This document shows, in pieces, positions 11,801-22,634 of a DNA stretch of 64,000 nt. The position numbers were made by a program, and so were the translations under genes. Numbering within the stretch: the stretch's first letter is position 1; each line of letters opens with the position of its first letter. Source of the DNA: Phyto melanocephala (taxonomy: Eukaryota > Arthropoda > Insecta > Diptera > Rhinophoridae); assembly GCA_941918925.1 (NCBI GenBank), contig OW799237.1, positions 108,780,515 through 108,844,514 on the forward strand, written 5' to 3'. The notes beneath the pieces were generated by a model. The model did no database searches. It saw nothing but the letters and a program-made list of their open reading frames with translations, and had not been told where the DNA came from.

Positions 11801-14328
11801 AGGGATTTTGGACATATTTGGGCAAACCCTTCGAGGTCACTCATATAGACCATATGGAAAAAGAGGCCAATTGTTTGCTCTAATTACCTGTATAACTCAA
11901 AATTCTGAATTGTATTTGTGAATTTTTTAAAAAATTTTTGAAATTTGCACATGAGAAAATCATTGAATCTCTGAGGGATTTTAGACATATTTGCGCAAAC
12001 CCTTCGAGGTCACTCATATAGACCATATGGAAAAGGAAGACAATTGTTTGCTCTAATTAACTGTATAACTCGGAATTCTGAATTGTATTTGTGAATTTTT
12101 TTTAAAAATTTTTGAAATTTGCACATGAGAAAATCATTGAGTCTCTGAGGGATTTTGGACATATTTGGGCAAACCCTTCGAGGTCACTCATATAGACCAT
12201 ATGGAAAAGGAAGACAATTGTTTGCTCTAATTAACTGTATAACTCAGAATTCTGAATTGTATTTGTGAATTTTTTAAAAAATTTTTAAAATTTGCACTAT
12301 GAGAAAATCAGTGAATCTCTGAGGGATTTTGGACATATTTGGGCAAACCCTTCGAGGTCACTCATATAGACCATATGGAAAAAGAGGCCAATTGTTTGCT
12401 CTAATTACCTGTATAACTCACAATTCTGAATTGTATTTGTGAATTTTTTTAAAAAATTTTGAAATTTGCACTATGAGAAAATCATTGAATCTCTGAGGGA
12501 TTTTGGACATATTTGGGCAAACAATTCGAGGTCACTCATATAGACCATATGGAAAAGGAAGATAATTGTTTGCTCTAATTAACTGTATAACTCAGAATTC
12601 TGAATTGTATTTGTGAATTTTTTTAAAAATTTTTGAAATTTGCACTATGAGAAAATCATTGAATCTCTGAGGGATTTTTGACATATTTGGGCAAACCCTT
12701 CGAGGTCACTCATATAGACCACATGGAAAAGGAAGACAATTGTTTGCTCTAATTAACTGTATAACTAGAAATTCTGAATTGTATTTGTGAATTTTTTTAA
12801 AAATTTTTGAAATTTGCACATGAGAAAATCATTGAATCTCTGAGGGATTTTGGACATATTTGGGCAAACCCTTCGAGGTCACTCATATGGAAAAGGAAGA
12901 CAATTAATTGCTATAATTAACTGTATAACTCAGAATTCTGAATTGTATTTGTGAATTTTTTAAAAAATTTTTAAAATTTGCACTATGAGAAAATCATTGA
13001 ATCTCTGAGGGATTTTGGACATATTTGGGCAAACCCTTCGAGGTCACTCATATAGACCATATGGAAAAAGAGGCCAATTGTTTGCTCTAATTACCTGTAT
13101 AACTCACAATTCTGAATTGTATTTGTGAATTTTTTTAAAAATTTTTGAAATTTGCACTATGAGAAAATCATTGAATCTCTGAGGGATTTTTGACATATTT
13201 GGGCAAACCCTTCGAGGTCACTCATATAGACCATATGGAAAAGGAGGACAATTGTTTGCTCTAATGAACTGTATAACTCAGAATTCTGAATTGTATTTGT
13301 GAATTTTTTAAAAAATTTTTGAAATTTGCACATGAGAAAATCATTGAATCTCTGAGGGATTTTGGACATATTTGGGCAAACCCTTCGAGGTCACTCATAT
13401 AGACCAAATGGAAAAGGAAGACAATTAATTGCTATAATTAACTGTATAACTCAGAATTCTGAATTGTATTTGTGAATTTTTTAAAAAATGTTTAAAATTT
13501 GCACTATGAGAAAATCATTGAATCTCTGAGGGATTTTTGACATATTTGGGCAAACCCGTCGAGGTCACTCATACAGACCATATGGAAAAGGAGGACAATT
13601 GTTTGCTCTAATTACCTGTATAACTCAGAATTCTGAATTGTATTTGTGAATTTTTAAAAAAAATTTTGAAATTTGCACATGAGAAAATCATTGAATCTCT
13701 AAAAGATTTTGTACATATTTGGGCAAACCCTTCGAGACCACTCATATAGACCATATTGAAAAGGAAGACAATTGTTTGCTCTAATTAACTGTATAACTCA
13801 AAATTCTGAATTGTATTTGTGAATTTTTTAAAATTTTTTTGAAATTTGCACATGAGAAAATCATTGAATCTCTGAGGGATTTTGGACATATTTGGGCAAA
13901 CCCTTCGAGGTCACTCATATAGACCATATGGAAAAGGAGGACAATTGTTTGCTCTAATTAACTGTATAACTCAGAATTCTGAATTGTATTTGTGAATTTT
14001 TTAAAAAATTTTTGAAATTTGCACATGAGAAAATCATTGAATCTCTGAGGGATTTTGGACATATTTGGTCAAACCCTTCGAGGTCACTCATATAGACCAT
14101 ATTGAAAAGGAAGACAATTGTTTGCTCTAATTACCTGTATAACTCACAGTTCTGAATTGTATTTGTGAATTTTTTTAAAAATTTTTGAAATTTGCACATG
14201 AGAAAATCATTGAATCTCTGAGGGATTTTGGACATATTTGGGCAAACCCTTCGAGGTCACTCATATAGACCATGCGGAAAAGGAAGACAATTGTTTGCTC
14301 TAATTAACTGTATAACTCAGAATTCTGA
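5860..14328 (+). repeat. Satellite array B, left arm of FB-B (about 49 units)
   Basis: Direct tandem units of 171-174 bp, each with TTGTATTTGTGAATTTTTT, GAGAAAATCATTGAATCTCT, GAGGGATTTTGGACATATTT, CCCTTCGAGGTCACTCATAT and GACCATATGGAAAAGG. Variant positions (CACTATGAG/CACATGAG, GGTCAAAC/GGGCAAAC, TTGTTTGCTC/TTAATTGCTA) are shuffled among units. Two higher-order duplications can be read from rare variants: a 4-unit block near 8230-8940 repeated 4,145 bp downstream, and a 3-unit (about 519 bp) tandem repeat around 11390-12420. No protein-coding capacity. Confidence 0.95.
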
Positions 14329-17300
14329 AAATTAAAAAATTCACAAATACAATTCAGAACTGTGAGTTATACAGGTAATTAGAGCAAACAATTGTCTTCC
14401 TTTTCAATATGGTCTATATGAGTGACCTCGAAGGGTTTGACCAAATATGTCAAAAATCCTTCAGAGATTCAATGATTTTCTCATAGTGCAAATTTCAAAA
14501 ATTTTTTAAAAAATTCACAAATACAATTCAGAATTGTGAGTTATACAGGTAATTAGAGCAAACAATTGTCCTCCTTTTCCATATGGTCTATATGAGCGAC
14601 CTCGAAGGGTTTGCCCAAATATGTCCAAAATCCCTCAGAGATTCAATGATTTTCTCATAGTGCAAATTTCAAAAATTTTTAAAAAAATTCACAAATACAA
14701 TTCAGAATCGTGAGTTATACCGGTAATTAGAGCAAACAATTGTTCTCTTTTTCCATATGGTCTATATGAGTGACCTCGAAGGGTTTGCCCAAATATGTCC
14801 AAAATCCCTCAGAGATTCAATGATTTTCTCATAGTGCAAATTTAAAAAAATTTTTAAAAAAATTCACAAATACAATTCAGAATTGTGAGTTATACAGGTA
14901 ATTAGAGCAAACAATTGTCCTCCTTTTCCATATGGTCTATAGGAGTGACCTCGAAGGGTTTGCCCAAATATGTCCAAAATCCCTCAGAGATTCAATGATT
15001 TTCTCATGGTGCAAATTTCAAAAATTTTTAAAAAAATTCACAAATACAATTCAGAATTGTGAGTTATACAGTTAATTAGAGCAAACAATTGTCTTCCTTT
15101 TCAATATGGTCTATATGAGTGACCTCGAAGGGTTTGACCAAATATGTCCAAAATCCCTCAGAGATTCAATGATTTTCTCATGTGCAAATTTCAAAAATTT
15201 TTTAAAAAATTCACAAATACAATTCAGAATTGTGAGTTATACAGTTAATTATAGCAATTAATTGTCCTCCTTTTCCATATGGTCTATATGAGTGACCTCG
15301 AAGGGTTTGCCCAAATATGTCCAAAATCCCTCAGAGATTCAATGATTTTCTCATGTGCAAATTTCAAAATTTTTTTAAAAAATTCACAAATACAATTCAG
15401 AATTCTGAGTTATACAGTTAATTATAGCAATTAATTGTCTTCCTTTTCCATATGGTCTATATGAGTGACCTCGAAGGGTTTGCCCAAATATGTCCAAAAT
15501 CCCTCAGAGATTCAATGATTTTCTCATGTGCAAATTTCAAAAATTTTTTAAAAAATTCACAAATACAATTCAGAATTGTGAGTTATACAGTTAATTATAG
15601 CAATTAATTGTCCTCCTTTTCCATATGGTCTATATGAGTGACCTCGAAGGGTTTGCCCAAATATGTCAAAAATCCCTCAGAGATTCAATGATTTTCTCAT
15701 GTGCAAATTTTAAAAATTTTTTAAAAAATTCACAAATACAATTCAGAATTCTGAGTTATACAGTTAATTATAGCAATTAATTGTCTTCCTTTTCCATATG
15801 GTCTATATGAGTAACCTCGAAGGGTTTGCCCAAATTTGTCCAAAATCCCTCAGAGATTCAATGATTTTCTCATGTGCAAATTTCAAAAATTTTTTAAAAA
15901 ATTCACAAATACAATTCAGAATTGTGAGTTATACAGGTAATTAGAGCAAACAATTGTCCTCCTTTTCCATATGGTCTATATGAGTGACCTCGAAGGGTTT
16001 GCCCAAATATGTCCAAAATCCCTCAGAGATTCAATGATTTTCTCATGTGCAAATTTCAAAAATTTTTAAAAAAATTCACAAATACAATTCAGAATTGTGA
16101 GTTATACAGTTAATTAGAGCAAACAATTGTCTTCCTTTTCAATATGGTCTATATGAGTGACCTCGAAGGGTTTGACCAAATATGTCCAAAATCCCTCAGA
16201 GATTCAATGATTTTCTCATGTGCAAAATTTCAAAAATTTTTTAAAAAATTCACAAATACAATTCAGAATTGTGAGTTATACAGGTAATTAGAGCAAACAG
16301 TTGTCCGCCTTTTCCATATGATCTATATGAGTGACCTCGAAGGGTTTGCCCAAATATGTCAAAAATCCCTCAGAGATTCAATGATTTTCTCATAGTGCAA
16401 ATTTCAAAAATTTTTAAACAAATTCACAAATACAATTCAGAATTGTGAGTTATACAGGTAGTTAGAGCAAGCAATTGTCTTCCTTTTCCATATGGTCTAT
16501 ATGAGTGACCTCGAAGGGTTTGCCCAAATATGTCCAAAATCCCTCAGAGATTCAATGATTTTCTCATGTGCAAATTTCAAAAATTTTTTAAAAAATTCAC
16601 AAATACAATTCAGAATTGTGAGTTATACAGGTAATTAGAGCAAACAATTGTCCTCCTTTTCCATATGGTCTATATGAGTGACCTCGAAGGGTTTGCCCAA
16701 TATGTCCAAAATCCCTCAGAGATTCAATGATTTTCTCATGTGCAAATTTCAAAAATTTTTAAAAAAATTCACAAATACAATTCAGAATTGTGAGTTATAC
16801 AGTTAATTAGAGCAAACAATTGTCTTCCTTTTCAATATGGTCTATATGAGTGACCTCGAAGGGTTTGACCAAATATGTCCAAAATCCCTCAGAGATTCAA
16901 TGATTTTCTCATGTGCAAAATTTCAAAAATTTTTAAAAAAATTCACAAATACAATTCAGAATTGTGAGTTATACAGTTAATTAGAGCAAACAATTGTCTT
17001 CCTTTTCAATATGGTATATATGAGTGACCTCGAAGGGTTTGACCAAATATGTCCAAAATCCCTCAGAGATTCAATGATTTTCTCATGTGCAAAATTTCAA
17101 AAATTTTTTAAAAAATTCACAAATACAATTCAGAATTGTGAGTTATACAGGTAATTAGAGCAAACAATTGTCCTCATTTTCAATATGGTCTATATGAGTG
17201 ACCTCGAAGGGTTTGACCAAATATGTCCAAAATCCCTCAGAGATTCAATGATTTTCTCATGTGCAAATTTCAAAAATTTTTAAAAAAATTCACAAATACA

Positions 17301-17474
17301 ATTCAGAATTGTGAGTTATACAGGTAGTTAGAGCAAGCAATTGTCTTCCTTTTCCATATGGTCTATATGAGTGACCTCGAAGGGTTTGACCAAATATGTC
17401 CAAAATCCCTCAGAGATTCAATGATTTTCTCATAGTGCAAATTTCAAAAATTTTTAAAAAAATTCACAAATACA
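14329..17474 (-). repeat. Satellite array B, right arm of FB-B (about 18 units, inverted)
   Basis: The same 171-174-bp satellite in reverse orientation, recognised from ACAAATACAATTCAGAATTG, GAGTGACCTCGAAGGGTTTG and AAATCCCTCAGAGATTCAAT. The switch happens within TTCTGAAAATTAAAAAATTC at about 14325-14345, so the arms abut with almost no spacer. The right arm is about 31 units shorter than the left, showing that the arms expand and contract independently. Confidence 0.95.
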
Positions 17475-17710
17475 ATATGTATGTATATACAAAAAAATTT
17501 ATAAAAAAAATTATTTTTGTTATTAATTTTCTTATTATTTGATGTTTTTGAATAAAGAATATCTTATTTTTGTTTATAACATCGTTACGTTGAAACATAT
17601 TTAACTTTTGAGTTAAATATGTCGTTACGTCATAACATATTTAACTTCTAAGTTAAATATGTTCTTACGTCAAAACATATTTAACTCGGCATATTTAACT
17701 TCACACACAT
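17475..17710 (-). repeat. FB-B terminal inverted repeat, right unique part
   Basis: Inverse copy of 5624-5859 with a single base difference at the second terminal position. Near identity of the ends argues for a recent insertion or recent gene conversion between arms. Confidence 0.9.
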
Positions 17711-17719
17711 AATTTTCGG
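17711..17719. repeat. 9-bp target duplication of FB-B, right
   Basis: AATTTTCGG, exact copy of 5615-5623; the LINE coding frame resumes directly after it. Confidence 0.95.
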
Positions 17720-19036
17720 CCAATATCTGTTTTATCAACAATAGATAAAGTTATAGAAAAAATTATTTTTGATCAATTGTTTAATTATTTGGAAGATAAT
17801 GACATTTTATTTGAACGGCAATATGGATTCAAGAAAGGTACTGGGACAGAAGAAGCAGTTGTTAATGTGGTTGAATATGTTTGCAAAGGACTTGATGCTG
17901 GTTACAAAGGAGTTGCAGGATTGTTTTTTGATTTGTCAAAAGCATTTGACCTAGTTGATCATAAGATACTATGTGAAAAGCTTCGATATATTGGGTTGTC
18001 TCGAGATGCAATTAATTTATTTAAGGATTATTTAAAGAGAAGGAAGCAATTTGTTCAAATAAATGATTCAAAAAGTAACGTGTTGAATGTAATATGTGGA
18101 GTTCCACAAGGAAGTGTGCTTGGACCACTTTTATTCAAAATTTATATAGATGATTTAAAAAATATAAATCTTAATGGGCACTTATTTATGTATGCAGACG
18201 ATATATGCCTATTTTATAAATATCAGCATGAAAAGGTTCTACAGACACAGGTTGAATATGATGCTGCGATTTTGTCGGAATTTTTAAGAGTAAATAAATT
18301 ATTATTAAATGCTGAAAAGACTAAGTTTATAAGATTCAAACCATATATTTATAGAAGTGAAGATCTTATGAATGTACATGTTGATGGTAATGTAATATGT
18401 GAATCAGAAAATGTGAAATAACTTGGCATTAATCTTAGCCACAATCTTCTTTGGGATAATCAAATAAACAGTTTAAAAGCGAAGATTTCTTCTGGAATTG
18501 GTATTCTTTATAAGTTTAAAAACAAACTGAATTTTAAAACGAAACTGCTACTTTATCAATCTCTAGTTCATTCGCATCTAACGTATTTACCCATAATTTA
18601 TGGTAGTAAAACAAATACTAGCCTAAAAACTTTGCAATCAGCTCAAAATAAAGCGCTTAAAATTGTATTTAATCTCCCAATAAGATTCTCAACAGTAGAT
18701 CTTTATCAAAACTATGCAAAAACAATACTTCCAATAAGAGGACTTTATAAACAACAAATACTGTTGTATGTTTTTAAGTGTATAAATGGAATTGGTTCAC
18801 ACGGTTTAACTTTTCCCCAAAACATGTCAATTTCACGAATAACTACTAGACATTCGCAGGACTTAAATGTTGTATGGTGCCGCCTTGAGCTTACTAAGCA
18901 ACGCATTAGCTTCAGTGGTCCTAGTGAATATAATGGATTACCACAAAGTTTGAAAAATATTTCGGTTTTATCAACGTTTAAAATTAAGTTAAAACAATAT
19001 TTGTTAGAAAATATAGAAATACTTCTCGCATCCTAA
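17720..19036 (+). pseudogene. LINE ORF, 3' part: reverse transcriptase core and C-terminal region
   Basis: In frame with 4637-5623 once FB-B is removed. RT blocks in order: PISVLSTIDK, RQYGFKKGTGTEEAV, LFFDLSKAFDLVDH (first catalytic Asp), GVPQGSVLGPLLFKIYIDDL, and the catalytic box MYADDICLF at about 18188-18214. A TAA at 18419-18421 interrupts the expected VK-Y-LG motif: the family normally has Tyr there, so one base change created the stop. The frame continues open after it (LGINLSHNL) to the natural stop at about 19036, with a C-terminal region typical of such LINEs. Apart from FB-B, that nonsense codon is the only lesion I see, so the copy is fairly young. Confidence 0.9.
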
Positions 19037-19208
19037 ATTAAATATATGTATGTATGATTAAAAAAATATATTTATATTTGCCTATACAAATTTCAATATT
19101 TGAATTTAATTTTTTTTTTTTTTCCTATATTATGAATAAATAAATTGTTGCCTTTTAGCCTCTATAAAGCCAATTCGGCGCTGAGGCGCAATATGATTAT
19201 TGTAAAAA

Positions 19209-19239
<31 letters not shown>
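19037..19239 (+). other. LINE 3' UTR and poly(A) tail
   Basis: Contains AATAAATAAA near 19134-19143 and a short GC-richer stretch, AATTCGGCGCTGAGGCGCAA, near 19175, possibly the 3' structure read by the reverse transcriptase (inference). It ends in about 29 A residues at 19211-19239. Confidence 0.8.
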
Positions 19240-19241
<2 letters not shown>

Positions 19242-19733
19242 AAACCTAGTGGAAATTGAAGGTAACTACCTGTGCTATTAAACCACATTTATACTTTTTC
19301 CCAATTGTATTTGTGAATATTTTTATCGAATTTTTAAAATTTGACTTAGTGCAAATTGTCTACTATATGAGGTCTTGGAGGGATGTGGTCAGTATGACCA
19401 TATCTTAACATCTCAATGAATTAAACCTAGTGGAAATTGAAGGTAACTACCTATGCTATTAAACCACATTTATACTTTTTCCCAATTGTATTTGTGAATA
19501 TTTTTATAAAGTTTTTAAAATTTGACTTAGTGCAAATTTTCTACTATATGAGGTCTTGGAGGGATGTGGTCAGTATGACCATATCTTACCATCTCAATGA
19601 ATTAAACCTAGTGGAAATTGAAGGTAACTACCTATGCTATTAAACCACATTTATACTTTTTCCCAATTGTATTTGTGAATATTTTTATAAAATTTTTAAA
19701 ATTTGACTTAATGTAATATATGAGTTCTTGGAG
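19240..19733 (+). repeat. Satellite array A, left arm of FB-A, second part
   Basis: About 2.6 further units of the 181-185-bp satellite directly after the LINE poly(A). These loop-proximal units carry the CTACTATATGAGGTC variant found throughout the right arm, unlike most of the outer left arm. Confidence 0.9.
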
Positions 19734-20426
19734 GTTTGTTTTGTATAATTATATTTTTAATTTGACAAAAATAAAAAAAGTTACAAAAAAAAGATTTATT
19801 TTACATATGTTATACAGAGGACTTCAGTTTTTTTATATAAATTTTTTTTGTTATGTAAATATATACATATTTTTACAAACTTAAAAAAATATTTTGTTAA
19901 TTAAAAAAAATAATAATAAAAAATACATTTCTATTAAATTTAATTTGTAATAGTATTATGTAAATATAATATTAGCTTTATATAAGTAATTATCAATTTG
20001 TACTTAAAACATTTTGTACTGATATTTTCTTTAATAAATATTTTAATGTTCACATTAGGCAAGTATTTGATATTGATACGTATATATTAATATATTTAAA
20101 AAAATATATGCTTAATTAAATGAAACTGAATAAGCAATTAATTTCCATTTGTTTTAACAATATTTGGCATAAGAAAAATCATTAAACAATTTTTTACCAA
20201 AAATAGTGGGCATGCTTATTTATGCAAATATTTTATATGATTAAGAAGTTTGACTACATAAATAACAAATAAATTGTGGGGAAAATGTTATGTTGAGAAC
20301 TTTGTTGTAATGTTCAAAACAATCTTTATCGACCCCTCGATTGCACTTAATGCATTTTAAAAATGACTTAAGATGGCCGCCTTCACAATACATACATTGT
20401 ATTTTACTGTTGCCATATTTAGTTTA
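19734..20426. other. Central loop of FB-A
   Basis: Non-satellite sequence between the two arms. The left two thirds is low-complexity AT-rich DNA without recognisable content; the right third encodes the Cys-rich fragment listed separately. In Foldback elements the loop can hold the remains of an autonomous element's coding region, so this is the place to look for the ancestral transposase. Confidence 0.75.
20241..20423 (-). pseudogene. Cys-rich zinc-finger-like fragment, possible transposase C-terminus
   Basis: A 60-codon open frame between stops on the minus strand, starting at the junction with the right satellite arm and ending in TAA at 20241. It lacks a plausible start, so it is a 3' coding fragment. 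The order is C-x2-C (IQCMYCEGG), about 10 residues, K-C-x2-C (LKCIKCNRG), then DKDCFEHYNKV. This C..C/C..C/C-F-x-x-Y layout resembles the C-terminal Cys-rich domain of piggyBac-type transposases. However, piggyBac duplicates TTAA, whereas FB-A has a 9-bp duplication like NOF/MULE elements, so the affinity is unsettled. It may be captured sequence. Motif spacing is seen; identity is inference. Confidence 0.4.
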
Positions 20427-22634
20427 GGTAGTTACTTTCAATTTCCACTAGGTTTAATTCATTGAGATGTTAAGATATGGTCATACTGACCACATCCCTC
20501 CAAGACCTCATATAGTAGAAAATTTGCACTAAGTCAAATTTTAAAAACTTTATAAAAATATTCACAAATACAATTGGGAAAAAGTATAAACGTGGTTTAA
20601 TAGCATAGGTAGTTACCTTCAATTTCCACTAGGTTTAATTCATTGAGATGTTAAGATATGGTCATACTGACCACATCCCTCCAAGACCTCATATAGTAGA
20701 AAATTTGCACTAAGTCAAATTTTAAAAACTTTATAAAAATATTCACAAATACAATTGGAAAAAGTATAAATGTGGTTTAATAGCATAGGTAGCTACCTTC
20801 AATTTCCACTAGGTTTAATTCATTGAGATGTTAAGATATGGTCATACTGACCACATCCCTCCAAGACCTCATATAGTAGACAATTTGCACTAAGTCAAAT
20901 TTTAAAAATTCTATAAAAATATTCACAAATACAATTGGGAAAAAGTATAAATGTGGTTTAATAGCACAGGTAGTTACCTTCAATTTCCACTAGGTTTAAT
21001 TCATTGAGATGTTATGATATGGTCATACTGACCACATCCCTCCAAGACCTCATATAGTAGAAAATTTGCACTAAGTCAAATTTTAAAAATTTTATAAAAA
21101 TATTCACAAATACAATTGGGAAAAAGTATAAATGTGGTTTAATAGCATAGGTAGTTACCTTCAATTTCCACTATGTTTATATCATTGAGATGTTAAGATA
21201 TGGTCATACTGACCACATCCCTCCAAGACCTCATATAGTAGACAATTTGCACTAAGTCAAATTTTAAAAATTCTATAAAAATATTCACAAATACAATTGG
21301 GAAAAAGTATAAATGTGGTTTAATAGCACAGGTAGTTACCTTCAATTTCCACTAGGTTTAATTCATTGAGATGTTAAGATATGGTCATACTGACCACATC
21401 CCTCCAAGACCTCATATAGTAGAAAATTTGCACTAAGTCAAATTTTAAAAACTTTATAAAAATATTCACAAATACAATTGGCAAAAAGTATAAATGTGGC
21501 TTGATAGCATAGGTAGTTACCTTCGATTTCCACTAGGTTTAATTCATTGAGATGTTAAGATATGGTCATACTGACCACATCCCTCCAAGACCTCATATAG
21601 TAGAAAATTTGTACTAAGTCAAATTTTAAAAACTTTATAAAAATATTCACAAATACAATTGGGAAAAAGTATAAATGTGGTTTAGTAGCACAGGTAGTTA
21701 CCTTCAATTTCCACTATGTTTAATTCATTGAGATGTTAAGATATGGTCATACTGACCACATCCCTCCAAGACCTCATATAGTAGAAAATTTGCACTAAGT
21801 CAAATTTTAAAAACTTTATAAAAATATTCACAAATACAATTGGGAAAAAGTATAAATGCGGTTTAATAGCATAGGTAGTTACCTTCAATTTCCACTAGGT
21901 TTAATTCATTGAGATGTTAAGATATGGTCATACTGACCACATCCCTCCAAGACCTCATATAGTAGAAAATTTGCACTAAGTCAAATTTTAAAAACTTTAT
22001 AAAAATATTCACAAATACAATTGGGAAAAATTATAAATGTGGTTTAATAGCACAGGTAGTTACCTTCAATTTCCACTAGGTTTAATTCATTGAGATGTTA
22101 AGATATGGTCATACTGACCACATCCCTCCAAGACCTCATATAGTAGAAAATTTGCACTAAGTCAAATTTTAAAAACTTTATAAAAATATTCACAAATACA
22201 ATTGGGAAAAAGTATAAATGTGGTTTAATAGCACAGGTAGTTACCTTCAATTTCCACTAGGTTTAATTCATTGAGATGTTAAGATATGGTCATACTGACC
22301 ACATCCCTCCAAGACCTCATATAGTAGAAAATTTGCACTAAGTCAAATTTTAAAAACTTTATAAAAATATTCACAAATACAATTGGGAAAAATTATAAAT
22401 GTGGTTTAATAGCACAGGTAGTTACCTTCAATTTCCACTAGGTTTAATTCATTGAGATGTTAAGATATGGTCATACTGACCACATCCCTCCAAGACCTCA
22501 TATAGTAGAAAATTTGCACTAAGTCAAATTTTTAAAACTTTATAAAAATATTCACAAATACAATTGGGAAAAAGTATAAATGTGGTTTAATAGCATAGGA
22601 AGTTACCTTCAATTTCCACTAGGTTTAATTTATT
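20427..22634 (-). repeat. Satellite array A, right arm of FB-A (about 12 units, inverted)
   Basis: Satellite A in reverse orientation (TACCTTCAATTTCCACTAGG, CATACTGACCACATCCCTCC, GACCTCATATAGTAG). Nearly all units carry the GACCTCATATAGTAG subtype and lack the TATG insertion seen in the outer left arm, so this arm has been homogenised separately. Confidence 0.95.

Larger units (their letters stand above)
5624..17710. mobile_element. Foldback-like element FB-B (inner, 12,087 bp), young
   Basis: Left terminus ACGTGTGTGAAGTTAAATAT, right terminus the inverse of ATGTGTGTGAAGTTAAATAT. The unique end sequences (5624-5859 and 17475-17710) are inverted copies in which I find one mismatch, at the second base. 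Inside is a giant inverted array of a 171-174-bp satellite: about 8.5 kb in one orientation, then about 3.1 kb in the other, meeting near 14,330 with essentially no loop. There is no open frame of any interest, so the element must be mobilised in trans. The outermost 35 bp resemble the ends of FB-A, including GCC-AGTTAAATA, so both belong to one family. The 9-bp duplication and satellite-like inverted arms are the hallmarks of Foldback elements. Confidence 0.92.
4633..19239 (+). mobile_element. 5'-truncated non-LTR retrotransposon (LINE), split by FB-B
   Basis: The sequence departs from the satellite unit at about 4633. It opens a reading frame at 4637 with the end of an APE-type endonuclease (SDHN motif), then a pre-RT region, a reverse transcriptase and a C-terminal region, followed by a 3' UTR and a run of about 29 A residues at 19211-19239, after which satellite A resumes. 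It is 5'-truncated, as most LINE copies are. Without FB-B and its duplication it is about 2.5 kb. RT motifs (KAFDLVDH, GVPQGSVLGPLLF, YADD) fit the Jockey/CR1-like group; clade not resolved. No target duplication is visible, and the satellite phase jumps by about 85 bp across the insertion, which suggests a target-site deletion or later exchange in the array. Confidence 0.9.

Noticed and set aside
10975..13369. Open frames in the satellite arms (MVYMSDLEGFDQICPKSLRD type)
   Set aside because: They are translations of the tandem unit read across two copies, without start context or conservation of frame.
5860..17474. Regular repeats resembling a CRISPR array
   Set aside because: Units are 171-174 bp with the whole unit repeated and no unique spacers, in an AT-rich eukaryotic context; this is satellite DNA.
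5624..17710. LTR retrotransposon interpretation of the flanking repeats
   Set aside because: The flanking repeats are inverted, not direct, there is no gag/pol or primer-binding site, and the duplication is 9 bp.
2331..22634. Centromeric satellite block
   Set aside because: The arrays are bounded by unique inverted termini and exact 9-bp duplications and change orientation once, so they are arms of transposable elements, not a chromosome-scale array.
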